A stretch of DNA of 64,000 bases from Euryodendron excelsum (taxonomy: Eukaryota > Streptophyta > Magnoliopsida > Ericales > Pentaphylacaceae), in contig CM065379.1 of the NCBI GenBank assembly GCA_033060915.1, forward strand, positions 28,202,318 to 28,266,317, written 5' to 3'. Numbering within the stretch: position 1 is the stretch's first letter; the number at the start of each line of letters is the position of its first letter. The notes below the pieces were generated by a model. It was given only the letters and a program-made list of their open reading frames with translations. It ran no database searches and was not told the DNA's origin. Positions 10,058-21,094 of the stretch are shown here, piece after piece. The position numbers and the translations under genes were made by a program.

Positions 10058-10694
10058 CACTCATCAACTCAAATTAGGTAAAGCACTACTATATATAATC
10101 AGAAACTTTCACAGAACGATGATAACAATGATTGAAATGAAGAAAGGCCCTTAATTCCTCTACTATATAGTTAAAAGCATCCCCTTGGAAAACCTAGTTG
10201 CGCCGATTACTTTAATTCGAAAAACCCGACCTAGTGATCACCGCCCACAATGGGTCGAGACATAGTAACTAGGAAAAGAAAATAAAGAGAGGATATAAGT
10301 TTAAGGAGTGCCCAAGAAAAAAAAAATCTCAAAATCTCTAATACTTAAAATAAGAGTCAACACTACAGTAGAGAGAATACTAACCTTTATAGGAATGGTA
10401 GAAAATAATCATAAATAGCATGAGCTCGAGGATATAGTGAAAACATGAAAAGACACTGTGGGTAAAATGGTAGAGGTATGGCAAGATACAAAAACTGTTG
10501 ACCTGGTGAAAATCTATAAGAACACCATGGTGCAAAAGTAACAGATTTGAGATTGGTGAAAAAGAATAGAGACAAGACGTGAAGATCTACCAAAGGAAAC
10601 ATAAGAGCCGGGGTAAGTTTAAATCCAAAAGCAAAAGGAGAGAGGGGGGGGGGGAATAGAGAGTGAGCAGCAATAAGAGAGAGTCTAGCTATCC
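10058..10694 (+). mobile_element. E0 3' internal non-coding region
   Basis: Non-coding. It contains GTGATCACCGCCCA near 10230, shared with E1 at about 58780, so both are 3' flanks of Tat/Ogre-like coding regions. A purine tract with a run of G (about 10637-10658) could be a polypurine tract, but the expected LTR start TGTAAGCACC is not next to it. No antisense PMD gene is visible here. Apparent frames on the reverse strand (10387-10746) have no recognisable motifs. Confidence 0.5.
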
Positions 10695-12664
10695 AATGTA
10701 GGTAAGTCCCTTCACACCCATCGATCGGGACAAAGCCCAGGTCCACAAGATGGTAGAGCGGTTCACTTTTAGTGCCTAGTAGCCTACTAACATAGAATAT
10801 TCGCTATTCAGTAGGTCAATCGGGAAAGTACCGAAGGCCCTGAGGCGATAAGACCATCTAGTAGTTTCCCAAGATCAGGCAATCTCTGAAATGAACACAT
10901 ACCATCTGAAGGACGAAAACACTCACAAACATTATAACCGTTGGAGTAAGGAAAACACTCACAGACAGGTTGATATCGAGAATGCCAACAAACCCCCTAT
11001 GTCACGGGACCGAACACGCCACTTTGCCATGACACGTTTTACTGGAGGACATGATACCTTTGGAAACCAACTCGTCACAAACTGTCAGAGTGATGGAAAC
11101 ACTCAAAACTCAAGTCAACACCAGTGCTTGCTAGCATATTCCGATGAAAAAAAGACCAAAACACCTCCAGTGGGCCCCACCAACACGCTTCTCAAGTACC
11201 TAAGACCTAAGAGCAGTAAGTCCACCCTTCTAAGATTTTTCCAAAGATAATCTAGAATATTCTAGTGCCTTCCAATCACTTCTAGATCAATTCTGAGAGC
11301 ATCCGGTCAAAATGATTATTTTGCCCCTAGGCATTCGATCGCCTTCGGGAACCACAGTAGCTTTGGGTATCAAACCGGTTATATTTTGAGGATGCTTCTA
11401 ACAGTATTCCCAACCTTTCGGTACCTTTCCATATCATTCCGAGTCCATTCTAGTAAATCCAGTGCAAAATAATCGTTTTGCCCCTAGTGGGCCGATCGCC
11501 TTTTCCAACCACACCGGCTTTGGGTATCAAACTAGAAATCCATTGAAACATTCAAATACATTGGATGAACCCTAGGTCCTAGAATTTCTTAAATCCTAAG
11601 TTACCTCAAACCAAGGTCAAACTTTCTCAAACTCAATTTTCTAAATTCAATGTTTCTTAAATCAAATCTTAACTTTTCAAATTCTAAATTCAAACATTTT
11701 CAAATTCAAGTTTTCTTAAATCAAATCCTTCCAAAATCAAACCTTTTATAAATCAAATATTTCCAAAATCAAGTCTTTCCTAAAATGAAAACTTTCCTAA
11801 TTTGGAACTTCCCTAATTTGAAACTCTCTAAAATCAAGCATTTAAAAAATGAAACTTTTCAAGTGCATGTTTAAATCCTAGGTTACCTAAGTCCTAGGAT
11901 TCCAAAACCCTAGTTCCACCCTAACCCAGAGTTAGGAAACTTTAACTCTTTTCTAAATCTTAAGTTTCCATCAAGATGGTTTTCAAACCAGAATTCAACT
12001 CAAGATGATTTCAAGGTTCAATTCAAACTTTTCAAAATAAGCGCAAGTTCTACTTCAAAGTCAATTTCAAATCAAAGTTCAATTTTTAATCTCCCAATCA
12101 AAGTTCAAATCAAACCATTTTCAAGTTAAACTTTCCAAACACCCCCAAGTGTCTATTTTCAATCGAACCCCGAGTTCGAACGATGGCTGTCTTGATTCCT
12201 AACAAAGGGATATGTAGGCAACTCTCATAAGTGTGGTCATAACCTTTTTCAAAATTTCAATTCTCTTTTTCAAAATCTGTCTCTAAGTTTAAATTCTTTT
12301 CATGCACTTGCATATCATGCATCTCATTATCCTTAAAGTGATAGCTCAAACCTCATTTTAACATTCTCAAAGTGGATATAATTGGATATTTGATACTGAA
12401 GATTCTAAATGAGTGAACATAGGGTTAAAAGACATGTAGGTACTGCAAGGACGGGATAGGGTGATAGCCTAGTGTATCTTCCTTATACGTAACCAACCTC
12501 CAAACCTAGAATCCATGCTTTTGGAAGACCAAAAATAGAGTTATTTTAAAAAAGGGCTTAAATCTTTCCAATGGTTTCCTGACAACTTGTTTTCTCAAAA
12601 AACCCCTCCTTTGAGGAAGTTTTCCAGAACCTTTTTCAAAACCCTAAGTTTAATTTTAGTATTG
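10695..12664 (+). mobile_element. E0 3' LTR remnant (family A) with an internal deletion
   Basis: Starts abruptly in U3 at about 10695, matching 13010 in L2 (TCCCTTCACAC..CGGGA, then GATGGTAGAGCGGTTCA), so about 330 bp of the LTR start is missing. U3 repeats with ATTTTGCCCCTAGG (11320) and GGGTATCAAAC follow to about 11565. The sequence then jumps to the late LTR tract at about 11570, skipping the TATA box and about 2 kb. The hairpin block is at 12163-12250. The LTR is cut at 12664 by L2; the preceding five bases TATTG would be the L2 target duplication, whose partner is lost. Confidence 0.7.
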
Positions 12665-13133
12665 TGTAAGCACCCCATTTTTGCCCACTCGGCAATCTCT
12701 AGTCTGGCCGGACTCATATTCAAACCAGCACAGACACATTCTAGTCAAAATTGGCTTTCCAAACTCAATCTAGTTAGTAAACTGCTTTGCAGCCGCATCA
12801 AGCCCAATAGAGGCAAAATGACCAAAATGCCCTAGGGCATTGCTCGGTCCAATTCCGGTTGGCACATTTAAGTAAAGATTGTAAGTCTGTATTTCAACCT
12901 TAATTCCAATCCAAACAATTAAACTCAATCTAGCAGGTCTTTCGAGAAAGTTGATCACTTAGACAGTAAGTCCATCCAGCTCGATAAGTATACCAAGAAA
13001 GCACAAAACCCCTTGGAATGATAAATCCCTTCACACTTGTAGACCGGGATCGAGCCCAAGTCCTTAAGATGGTAGAGCGGTTCATTTCTGGTGCTTACTA
13101 GCTAGCCAACATAGAATATTTGCTATACGGCAT
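12665..13133 (+). mobile_element. LTR L2 (family A), 5' segment
   Basis: Clean start TGTAAGCACCCC at 12665, followed by the conserved opening TTTTTGCCCACTCGGCAATC and the first U3 repeats. It is split at 13133 by solo LTR L4 and resumes at 21095. The opening is shared with the copies at 30224, 35708, 40957 and 63739, and in reverse with those ending at 21089 and 28544. Confidence 0.85.
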
Positions 13134-16100
13134 TGTCGCGCCCAGATTTTTTGCACTAAAGGAATGCACACACAAGCGGAAAAAATATTATACTCTCTTT
13201 AAAACTCACCCTCTTAGAAGAATGAGTGCAATTAGATTTGAATTGAAAATTGATTAGAATAAAGGGCTTTTGGAAAACATTTTGAAGTCGTCACCTAACT
13301 TGATTAAGGTGAGTTAGGTCACCTAAAACTAAGCACAATCCAAAGATTACACTTAGGGTTTTTGAAAATGATTTTGAAAATATCTTCTCAAGAGAGGGTT
13401 TTTTTTTTTAAGAAAACAGGTTGTTTGGCAACCTTTGGAAAATGTTTAAGCCCTTTTTGAAAATAAACTCCATTTTGGTCTTTCGAAAACAGTGATTCTA
13501 AGTTCGGAGGTTGGTTACGTGTAGGGAAGACATATTAAGCCATCACCCTACCCTGCCCTTACGGTACCTACATGTCTATTCACCATAGATTCATCCATTA
13601 GAGTCTTTAACTAATACTTGTCAAAAGCTATCCACTTTTAGAAAAGAATGTTTAAAAGAAACTATCATGATGCATGATATGCAAGTGCAAGAAAAAGAGA
13701 GTTGAAAAATACATTTGGAAATTTGATTTGAAAATAGATTTGAGAAGATAGATTTGATTTTGAAAGAAATTTTTGGAGATTGGAAATAGAGATTTGAAAA
13801 TAGAAATTTGGAAGTGGAAGTTTGAAAAAGATTGTGGAAATAGAAGCTTGAAAAAGGTTGTGACCGCACCCACGAGGGTTGCCTACGTATCCTTTTTGAG
13901 GAATCAGGTCAATTGTAGTTCGGACAAAAGTCTGATAGAAGATTTTGATTAGAAGAATGAAATTTTGATTTGAAAAAGGGTTTGATTTGAACTTAGAATA
14001 GAATATTTGAAATTGAAATTTGGAATTGAGAAGATTGGACTTTGATTTAGAAAGATAGAACTTGGAAGAAGGATTTAAACTTGTTTTGAAAAGATTGAGA
14101 TTTAGGAAACCTAGACTTAGGAAAGATGGGATTTAGGAAAGACTTGAGGTTTAAGAACGATTTGACTCGAATGTTGGACTTGGAAGATTAGGAAGCGATT
14201 GGATTTAGGAAATGTTCGAATTAGGGAAGTTTCGTTTTAGAAAAGTGTTATTTTAGGAAAGTTTTGAAATTAGGAAAGTTTTTGAATTAGGAAAGTTTTG
14301 AAAATAAGAAAAGTTTCGAAAGTTGGAAAGTTTTTGATTTAGGGAAGTTTAGGATTTAGAAAGTTTTGACTTAAGAAAGTTTTGAAATTTAGAAAGTTTT
14401 AACTTAGGAAAGGTTTAAGTTTAGGAAAGATTTTAAAATTTTTGATTTGAAATTTAGAAAGATGTGGGATTAAGAAAGATTTAGAAGCTTAAAGTTTAAG
14501 GAAATATTTGAAAGTTTATGTTTTGGACACTCAAGGTTTAGAAAAGTACGAGATTAGGAAGAATTTGAATTAGGAAAGATTTAGAGTTGGAAGGATTGAG
14601 ACTCATATTTCCTAAAACAAGGGATTGGATTTTGTTTCCAAAATCGGAGAATTGTATCTAGTTTCCTAAATGGGGAGATTGGATTTGGCATGGATTTGGA
14701 AGGTGAAGTTTTAGAAATCCTAGATTTGGAAACCTATAGTTTTGATGTAGAAAATGGGTTTTGGAAACTTATGATTTAGATGTAAAAGGGAGATTTTAGA
14801 AACCTAGATTTTGAGGCAAGAGTGGAAATCATGTTTTAAGAAAGGGAATTAGGGTTTCCTAATCGTTGGCTCTAGGGTTTAACTTGGACTCCAAGAAAAG
14901 AGATTTTCGAAAAGTGAGTTTTTGGAAGGAAATCTTAGGAAGGAGTTTTTGGAAAGTGAATTTTGAATAGAGTTTTTGGAAAGGGATTTTGGAAAGTAAA
15001 ACTTTGAGAGAGTTTGTGGAAAGAGAGGTTTGGAAGGAGATCTTAAAAATGAGTTTTGGAAAGCAAATTTTGAAAAGAGATTGGAGAGAGTTTTTTAGAA
15101 AGTATGTTGGAAAAAAGATTTTTACAAGGAGAGATTTGAAAAAGATTTTTTGGAACGTTCATAAAAATATCTCACTTTCCTAAAGCGATTCTAACCATAA
15201 GTAGGTGAGAACCACTTTAAGATAGTGGTTTTGAAAGCAAGAAAGATTTGAAAATATGGACCACATTAGTCACTTTAGGTGTAACACTTTTCTAAAGCAA
15301 CCCTAACCATGGAAAGGCTAGAATCACCTTAGGACTATGATTTTGAAAACAAGTTTGGAAAAAGAAGATTTTAACACAAACTTTGAAAATAATTCTAATG
15401 CAAGTTTTGAAAAGCAAGTTTGAAAATGAATTTTGGACGAATGCAAGATCATGATATGCACAATGCAAGTTGGGGGTCGTGAACATACAAGGTTAAGGCT
15501 TCACCACACAATCAAGGGGGCCGAACGCATGTGGTCTTCGATTAGACTAAAAGAATGCCCCCGACACGATGACCTCTAATGGCCTAATCCTACACATAGA
15601 CCGGGAAGTCCTTTGTTTCAAACATGCAAGAAAGGGGGGGAAGAAGATGGGGGATTAAAATAGAAGAAAACCCAAGTGGGTTCAGAGGGAGAAGAGAGAG
15701 GGGAAAGATGCGTAAACTTAAATAGAGAGCCTATCTTATATCTTCTTTACTTTGCTTTGCTTTGCAAGCTTTGTTTTTTTTTTTTTTTGCTTTGCTTTGG
15801 TCTTCACTTCAGTCTTCGTCTTGATCTTCGAGAGCTTCGGGTTGCAGCACTTCAAGTCCTCGATAGAGGCTTTGGAGGCTAGTGTATGAGTGTATATGAG
15901 TGTATGGGAGTATATGAGAGTTAGGGTTTGTGTATGGAGGCTATGGTTTTGGAAAACCTAAAGAAGACTAGGGTTTGGGGAGGCTACGAGCTTTGTGTAT
16001 CGAAGATGAGAGTTTTTAGACTGAGTTTGCGGACCTCTTCCACTCTGGAAGAGGTCCCCTGGGAAAGTTTTTAAGTCGGCAAGTAACGTATCTTCAGAAG

Positions 16101-16507
16101 ATTTGGGCGCTTGTACTAGTGACTACCATGCAATTTTCAACCTACCTTCACTAAGAGTGGCTCCAGAAGATCTGGGAATGATTTGAAGAGGCTGAGAATG
16201 ACTCAGAAGGCCAAAAAAGAACAGGAACTCTTAGAATAGAGTCCCGAAGGTATTAGACTTGAAAAATGATGACAAGATGTGTTTGGAGGGTCGACCGGGC
16301 CATTAGGGGCAAAACGGTCAACTGGATCAGAAAACTACTATGATGGACTTGAAATGTCCCGGAAGAAGACTGTAATATCCTGAACCTCTACTCATTTATA
16401 TTAATGAGAATTTCTAGTATTTGCATTGTTTAATATTAATTATTGTCTCATTTGAGTCAAGAGTGACCAATGGGAGCTTGGGTTGTAGCTTAAGCCTATG
16501 GGGTGAG

Positions 16508-16560
16508 ACACATGGGATTATTCCCATGTGTGTCATCTTGTATGCTCTTATATATATATA
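16508..16560 (+). promoter_or_regulatory. TATA box with adjacent perfect palindrome in the Tekay/Del-like LTR
   Basis: TATATATATATA spans 16549-16560. Eighteen bases upstream is a perfect inverted repeat, ACACATGGGA (16508-16517) and TCCCATGTGT (16522-16531) with a 4-nt spacer. An A/C-rich then GA-rich leader follows. This is the likely LTR promoter, by composition and position. Confidence 0.6.
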
Positions 16561-18140
16561 CATAAAACAACACACAAACACCCACAAATACACACACACG
16601 ATTGCTTGAGAGAGGGGAGAAAAGAGAGGAGAAGGAGGGAAAGGGAGATTGAAGGAGGAAGAGATTTAAGCCATTAGAAGACTTGACCAAGCTTGAAGAA
16701 AGGTAAGGTTCTATTTTCTCCTCTAATTGTATATGTGTATGTATATATCTTTGTGGGTTATGTTGTTAAGATTGCTGTGGGTGACTCTTTTGAGTCCTAA
16801 ATTAGCTAAGTATAAAATGTTGGAAGCCCCATTGAAAGATTTGAGGGTTTGGGATGTGAAATCCCCAACTTATGCAAGTTAGGGTTTGGGTTCCTAAAAC
16901 CCTAGATCCCTTCGATTTTCTTGTTTATAGTGTTTGATTTTGAGTTATTGTGGTCTTCTTGGGTCTATCTTTGAATCCTAGAAGCATTGGAAGAGTTTGT
17001 GAGAGTTTTGATGGAGTTTGGTTTTGATTTGAGTGAGGTTTGAAGATTTTTGGGTTGTAATCTGGGTATTTTGCTTTGGAGTGGACTCCTTGGTTTATGG
17101 AGGCGACTCCTTGTCCCAGTGAACTCCCAAATTCATTCGTTTAGCTTGGGAGGCGACTCTTTTATTTTTAAAGCTGACACTTTTGCCCAGATAACTCCCA
17201 GATTTGTTTCTTCAGCTCAGGAGGCGACTCCTTTGTTTCTGGAGCCGACGCCTTCGTCCAGCCCCCAGTTTCACTTTTCAACTCAAACACTATTTCGTAA
17301 AACGGGCATAACTTACTATAGAAAACTCAGATTGATACACTGTTTGAAGCATTGGATAGTAGACTCATAGACCTTTGTTTTCATATAAAATTTGTACCTT
17401 AATTCATTATAGATTGAGAGATATTGAATTTTGAAATTGACCAAAAATTCAGTTAGCCTTCCAAAACTTTAGTCCATTTTCTATTGGGCATAACTTATTC
17501 ATCCGAAATGTGTTTTTAGCCCATGAACTATCAAATTAAAGCCCTTTAAGACTATTTTCAAATGAAACTAACCTAAAGTGTGAAATATTCCTTGAGAAGT
17601 GTTTGAGATGCAATGAAGGAGTCGATGTCTCGGCTTCCATGTTCAAACCTTAACCTTATGTTCTCGTTTTTTATTGGGGCCTTATCCTAGGGTTTAGCCT
17701 CGCTCTTCCGTTGTTCGAGTAAGATGTTATTGAGTCGAGCTTGAGGGAATTATGTGTTTAGTCTTAGTTTACATGTTATTGCTTTGCCTTATAGTCTTGT
17801 ATTCATGTTTCTCTACTTTCATGTGCATTTTGTGTAGGAACGCCTTGTTTAGCACCCGTTCTATTGGAGAGAGGTGAGTAACGATATGCCATGAGTAAGA
17901 CCTATTACTCTCCAAATGTTTGCAAGTTCAATTACATTTCTTGCATTTCTTTCCATTTATTTTGATGCCTCTATGATTACATTTAAGAACAAATATCATG
18001 CTTTAAATTACATACGAACCCTACCTATGACATGAATACAACTCACAAACTAGAACGTTCACATAAAGTAGATGTAAGACTTCTAAAGTACGAATCTAAC
18101 TCAAGGTCTTCTCGTGGCAAGACTTTAATCTAGCCCGATA

Positions 18141-18240
18141 GTCCTACGCTAGGGGACGTGAAATAAACTATGCTAGTCCTATGCTAGGGGACGTGAAATA
18201 AACTATCTAGTCCTACGCTAGGGGACGTGAAATAAACTAT
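18141..18240 (+). repeat. Three copies of a 34-bp direct repeat in the Tekay/Del-like LTR
   Basis: GTCCTACGCTAGGGGACGTG followed by AAATAAACTAT occurs at 18141, about 18176 and about 18210 with near-perfect identity. Just downstream, 'gtgacctt..ggtta' words repeat more loosely to about 18380; the fragment at 60590-60660 shares them. Confidence 0.85.
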
Positions 18241-21094
18241 CTATGTTGGGAGACGTCCCTGGCCTAAAGAGATTATGTGTGACCTTTATGGTTACTATGT
18301 TGGCTTAAAGAGCCTATGCGTGACCTTCATGGTTACCATGCGTGACCTTCATGATTACTATGTTGGCCTAAAGAGACTTATGTATATCGTGAGGCTGAGA
18401 CCAAGCGCCCGAAAGGGGGTAGGCAGATGCGAGCCAGAACGGACACTATTGTATTGAGTACTCAGATAACTCAAGCGCTCACGAGAGAGTAGGCAGGGTG
18501 AAGTGTTACCATTGCAATGCGTTTAAAACCGTGAGGTAGGCATATGCGTGACATGAAGCGCCAAACGGGCAATATTGTACATAGTTAAGATCTTAGTCTA
18601 AAGAACCCTATATATGACCTTTAAGGTTATTTATGCGGAGCCTAGCTCTGATATAGAGATGTAACATACTTATGCTCTAGAATGAGAAATATGATTTGTC
18701 CTAATGCTTCACAACAAGTTACGTATGCTTCGATAAATTGTAATGTCACGATATATCGCTCCTTTCTATGATATTATGAAATGCCTTACAGTATAATGCC
18801 ACAGTATGCTCATGATAGCTATGTTATGCCTTACGAGGTCATGTTATGCATTATGTCTCACTCCTATGATACTACGTTCGAAATGTTATAACATTTTGTT
18901 ATGAAAGCTTATGATATAATGTTCCAAAATAACGCTATAATTCCTATGTTCTCAAAGTTATGCCTTATACATTTTGAGAACAACGATATGGATGTGTCTA
19001 ATGTTATACGATGAGTTAAGATGTATGCTTACAAGTTCTTATGTGTTATACTAATGACAAGCTATGTCATGTACTATGGGAGCATGCTACGACATGTCTC
19101 TCATTTCTTCGACCTTATGTTTTAGAGATAGCAACTTATGTTGATATGGTAGTATAAACCATGCATTTTCAAGCTTACACTTATACAGTCCTAGGTACGC
19201 GATATGTATGCATATACGTTCGGCTATTGTCATATACGTTGAAGAGAAATATTAGTTGGGTAGTGACACACTTATGTTTTAGAACAAGAATCAAGATATG
19301 TCAAAGGCTTATGATGATCTATGTACGCCACGCCTCTCCTTGATGATATTATGTGTTGAAATGGTATGATGTTTTAATACAAAAGCCTATACTTAAAGTG
19401 TCTTTAAGATTATACTTATGCGATTCTAAGTTCATGTCACTTATGCATAAATGTGACTCTACTGTCATGTACATTAAATATAAATGTAGCATATGGTATT
19501 TTATGCTCATGCATTAATGTTACTCACTAAGAATTAGCTTACGTTTTTCTAAAAATGTTTTTAGGTGAACAAACTGGGAGGCCTTGAAGGAGGCCCATTA
19601 CATGGACATTTGGGTTGTGGCCCACGGGCCTTATGTTATGTACTAATTTAGGGGTTGGCCCCTAATGTTTTGTAATATTATAATGTTATAACTGTGGTGG
19701 CCTTCATAGGCCCACCTTATAGAATAATTATGTTTAAGAGATTAGGCACAGCTCTACTATGTATGACACATGTTTTACTTTACGTTCATAAAATTTTAAA
19801 TTCCGTAATTATGTATCTTTTAAATGAGAAAAGCAAAGGTGTTCAACTAGGTTATGTAATGCGGCCTTAGGTAGCTAAGCTACTTGTCGATCATGCACCC
19901 TAAATCTGTATGGGCCGAGTTTCGGGTCGTGAAAAAAACTCGAGGTCTGGAAACATTACTTAAAATGTCTTAGGAGGTTACCGGTTTGTTGTTCAGAGCC
20001 GGTGTGGTTGGAAAAGGCGACTGGCCTACTACGGGCAAAATAGTCATTTTGCACCAGGTTTGCCAAAATTGACTCAGAATGATCCGGAAAGATAACAAAA
20101 GATCAAGAATACTATAAGAAGCATTCTTGGGAGGTTACCAATTTGATACCCAGAGCCGGTGTGGCTCTTGGGGCATTCAGATGCCTAGGGACAAAATGGT
20201 CATCTTGACTGGAAAGTCTCAGAATTGGCCCAAAATTGAGTAAAAGACACCTAATCATGCCGGATTGCCTTTAAGACAATCTTGGAAAGGTGAACTTACC
20301 GTTCTAAGGACTTAGCTACTTTCCCAATAAACGTGCTGGAAATGGCCCTAGAGGCAGTTTGGTCATTTTTCACCGAAGTGGGTTAGCAGGCACCAGTGTT
20401 GACCTGGGTTTTGAGTGTTTCCGCTACTCTAACGGGGTCCCTTGATACAGGAGTTTGTTGGCAATTCCCTATATTGACCTATTTACGAGTACTTCCGCTA
20501 CTCTAACGGTTGTGATGTTTACGAGTACTTCTGCTACTCTGACGGTTCGCTATCATTTCTGAGACTGCCTGATTTCGGGAAGCTGCTAAATGCACTTTGC
20601 GCTTGAGGAATCAACTTTCTCAAAAGGCGTGCCGAAACAGACATTTCTGCATTGGAAGGCTAGCAGGCACCAAAGGTGGACCCTTCTACCATCTAGGGGA
20701 CTTGGGGTCTCGTCCATCCAACGGATTTGAAAGGACTTACCGTTCCGAAGAGTTCACTCGAAAACGTGCCGGATTGGAGGGTCTTACCACCTTGAGGAAT
20801 CAATTTTCTTGAAAGGTGTGCTAGATTAATTGGAATTGTAATTGGAAATGGAATTAGAAAGGAGACTTATTGTCTTCGGAAAGACGTGCCTATTGGAATT
20901 GGACCGAATAATGCCCCCAAGGGCATTTTGGTCATTTTCCCTCTATTTGGGACCGGCGGGCCCCCGAAGTGATGGATTGACTATATTAGACTTGGAAAGT
21001 TTATTTAGGTTGGAATACGTCCATATTGACTTGAATACAAGCCTTGACGGACTGGAGACTGCCGAGCGGGCAAAAATGGGGTGCCTACAAGCAC

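Larger units (their letters stand above)
16371..19934 (+). mobile_element. Solo LTR of a Tekay/Del-like Ty3/gypsy element, 3.56 kb
   Basis: Starts TGTAATATCCTGAACC and ends GGGTCGTGAAA; the intact relative at 61763 ends GGGGCGTGACA, so the final CA has mutated. Flanks are AAGAC (16366-16370) and AAAAC (19935-19939), a 5-bp target duplication with one change. Joining the flanks restores a continuous L4 sequence that aligns with 27290-27330 in L3. The TGTAATA..CCC start and GGGGCGTGACA end are typical of Tekay/Del chromovirus LTRs. It contains a TATA box, a purine-rich leader, a donor-like GAAAG/GTAAGG near 16701, and short repeats near 18140. No coding domain is present. Lineage is inferred from termini and length only. 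Confidence 0.75.
13134..21089 (-). mobile_element. Solo LTR L4 (family A), split by a Tekay/Del-like LTR
   Basis: On the plus strand it runs from TGTCGCGCCCAG (13134) to ATGGGGTGCCTACA (21089); both ends carry the TG..CA signature. Removing the nested insertion leaves about 4.39 kb. Flanks are GGCAT (13129-13133) and AGCAC (21090-21094). The uninterrupted relative at about 41413 reads TTGGCACGCC, so the duplication was GGCAC with one later change on each side. Reading on the minus strand: U3 repeats (21089 to about 16090), then a telo-box region (about 15960-15905), the CT-rich tract, and the hairpin block (about 13935-13862). Neither PBS nor PPT lies beside it, which fits a solo LTR left by recombination between two LTRs. 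Confidence 0.85.

Noticed and set aside
10387..10746. 119-codon minus-strand frame rich in Phe and Leu
   Set aside because: It runs from the E0 3' region into LTR sequence, crossing a known junction, and shows no motif.
16414..16690. Overlapping short frames on both strands near the Tekay/Del-like LTR promoter
   Set aside because: They span the TATA box and a microsatellite-like A/C run; no motif and no conservation were seen.
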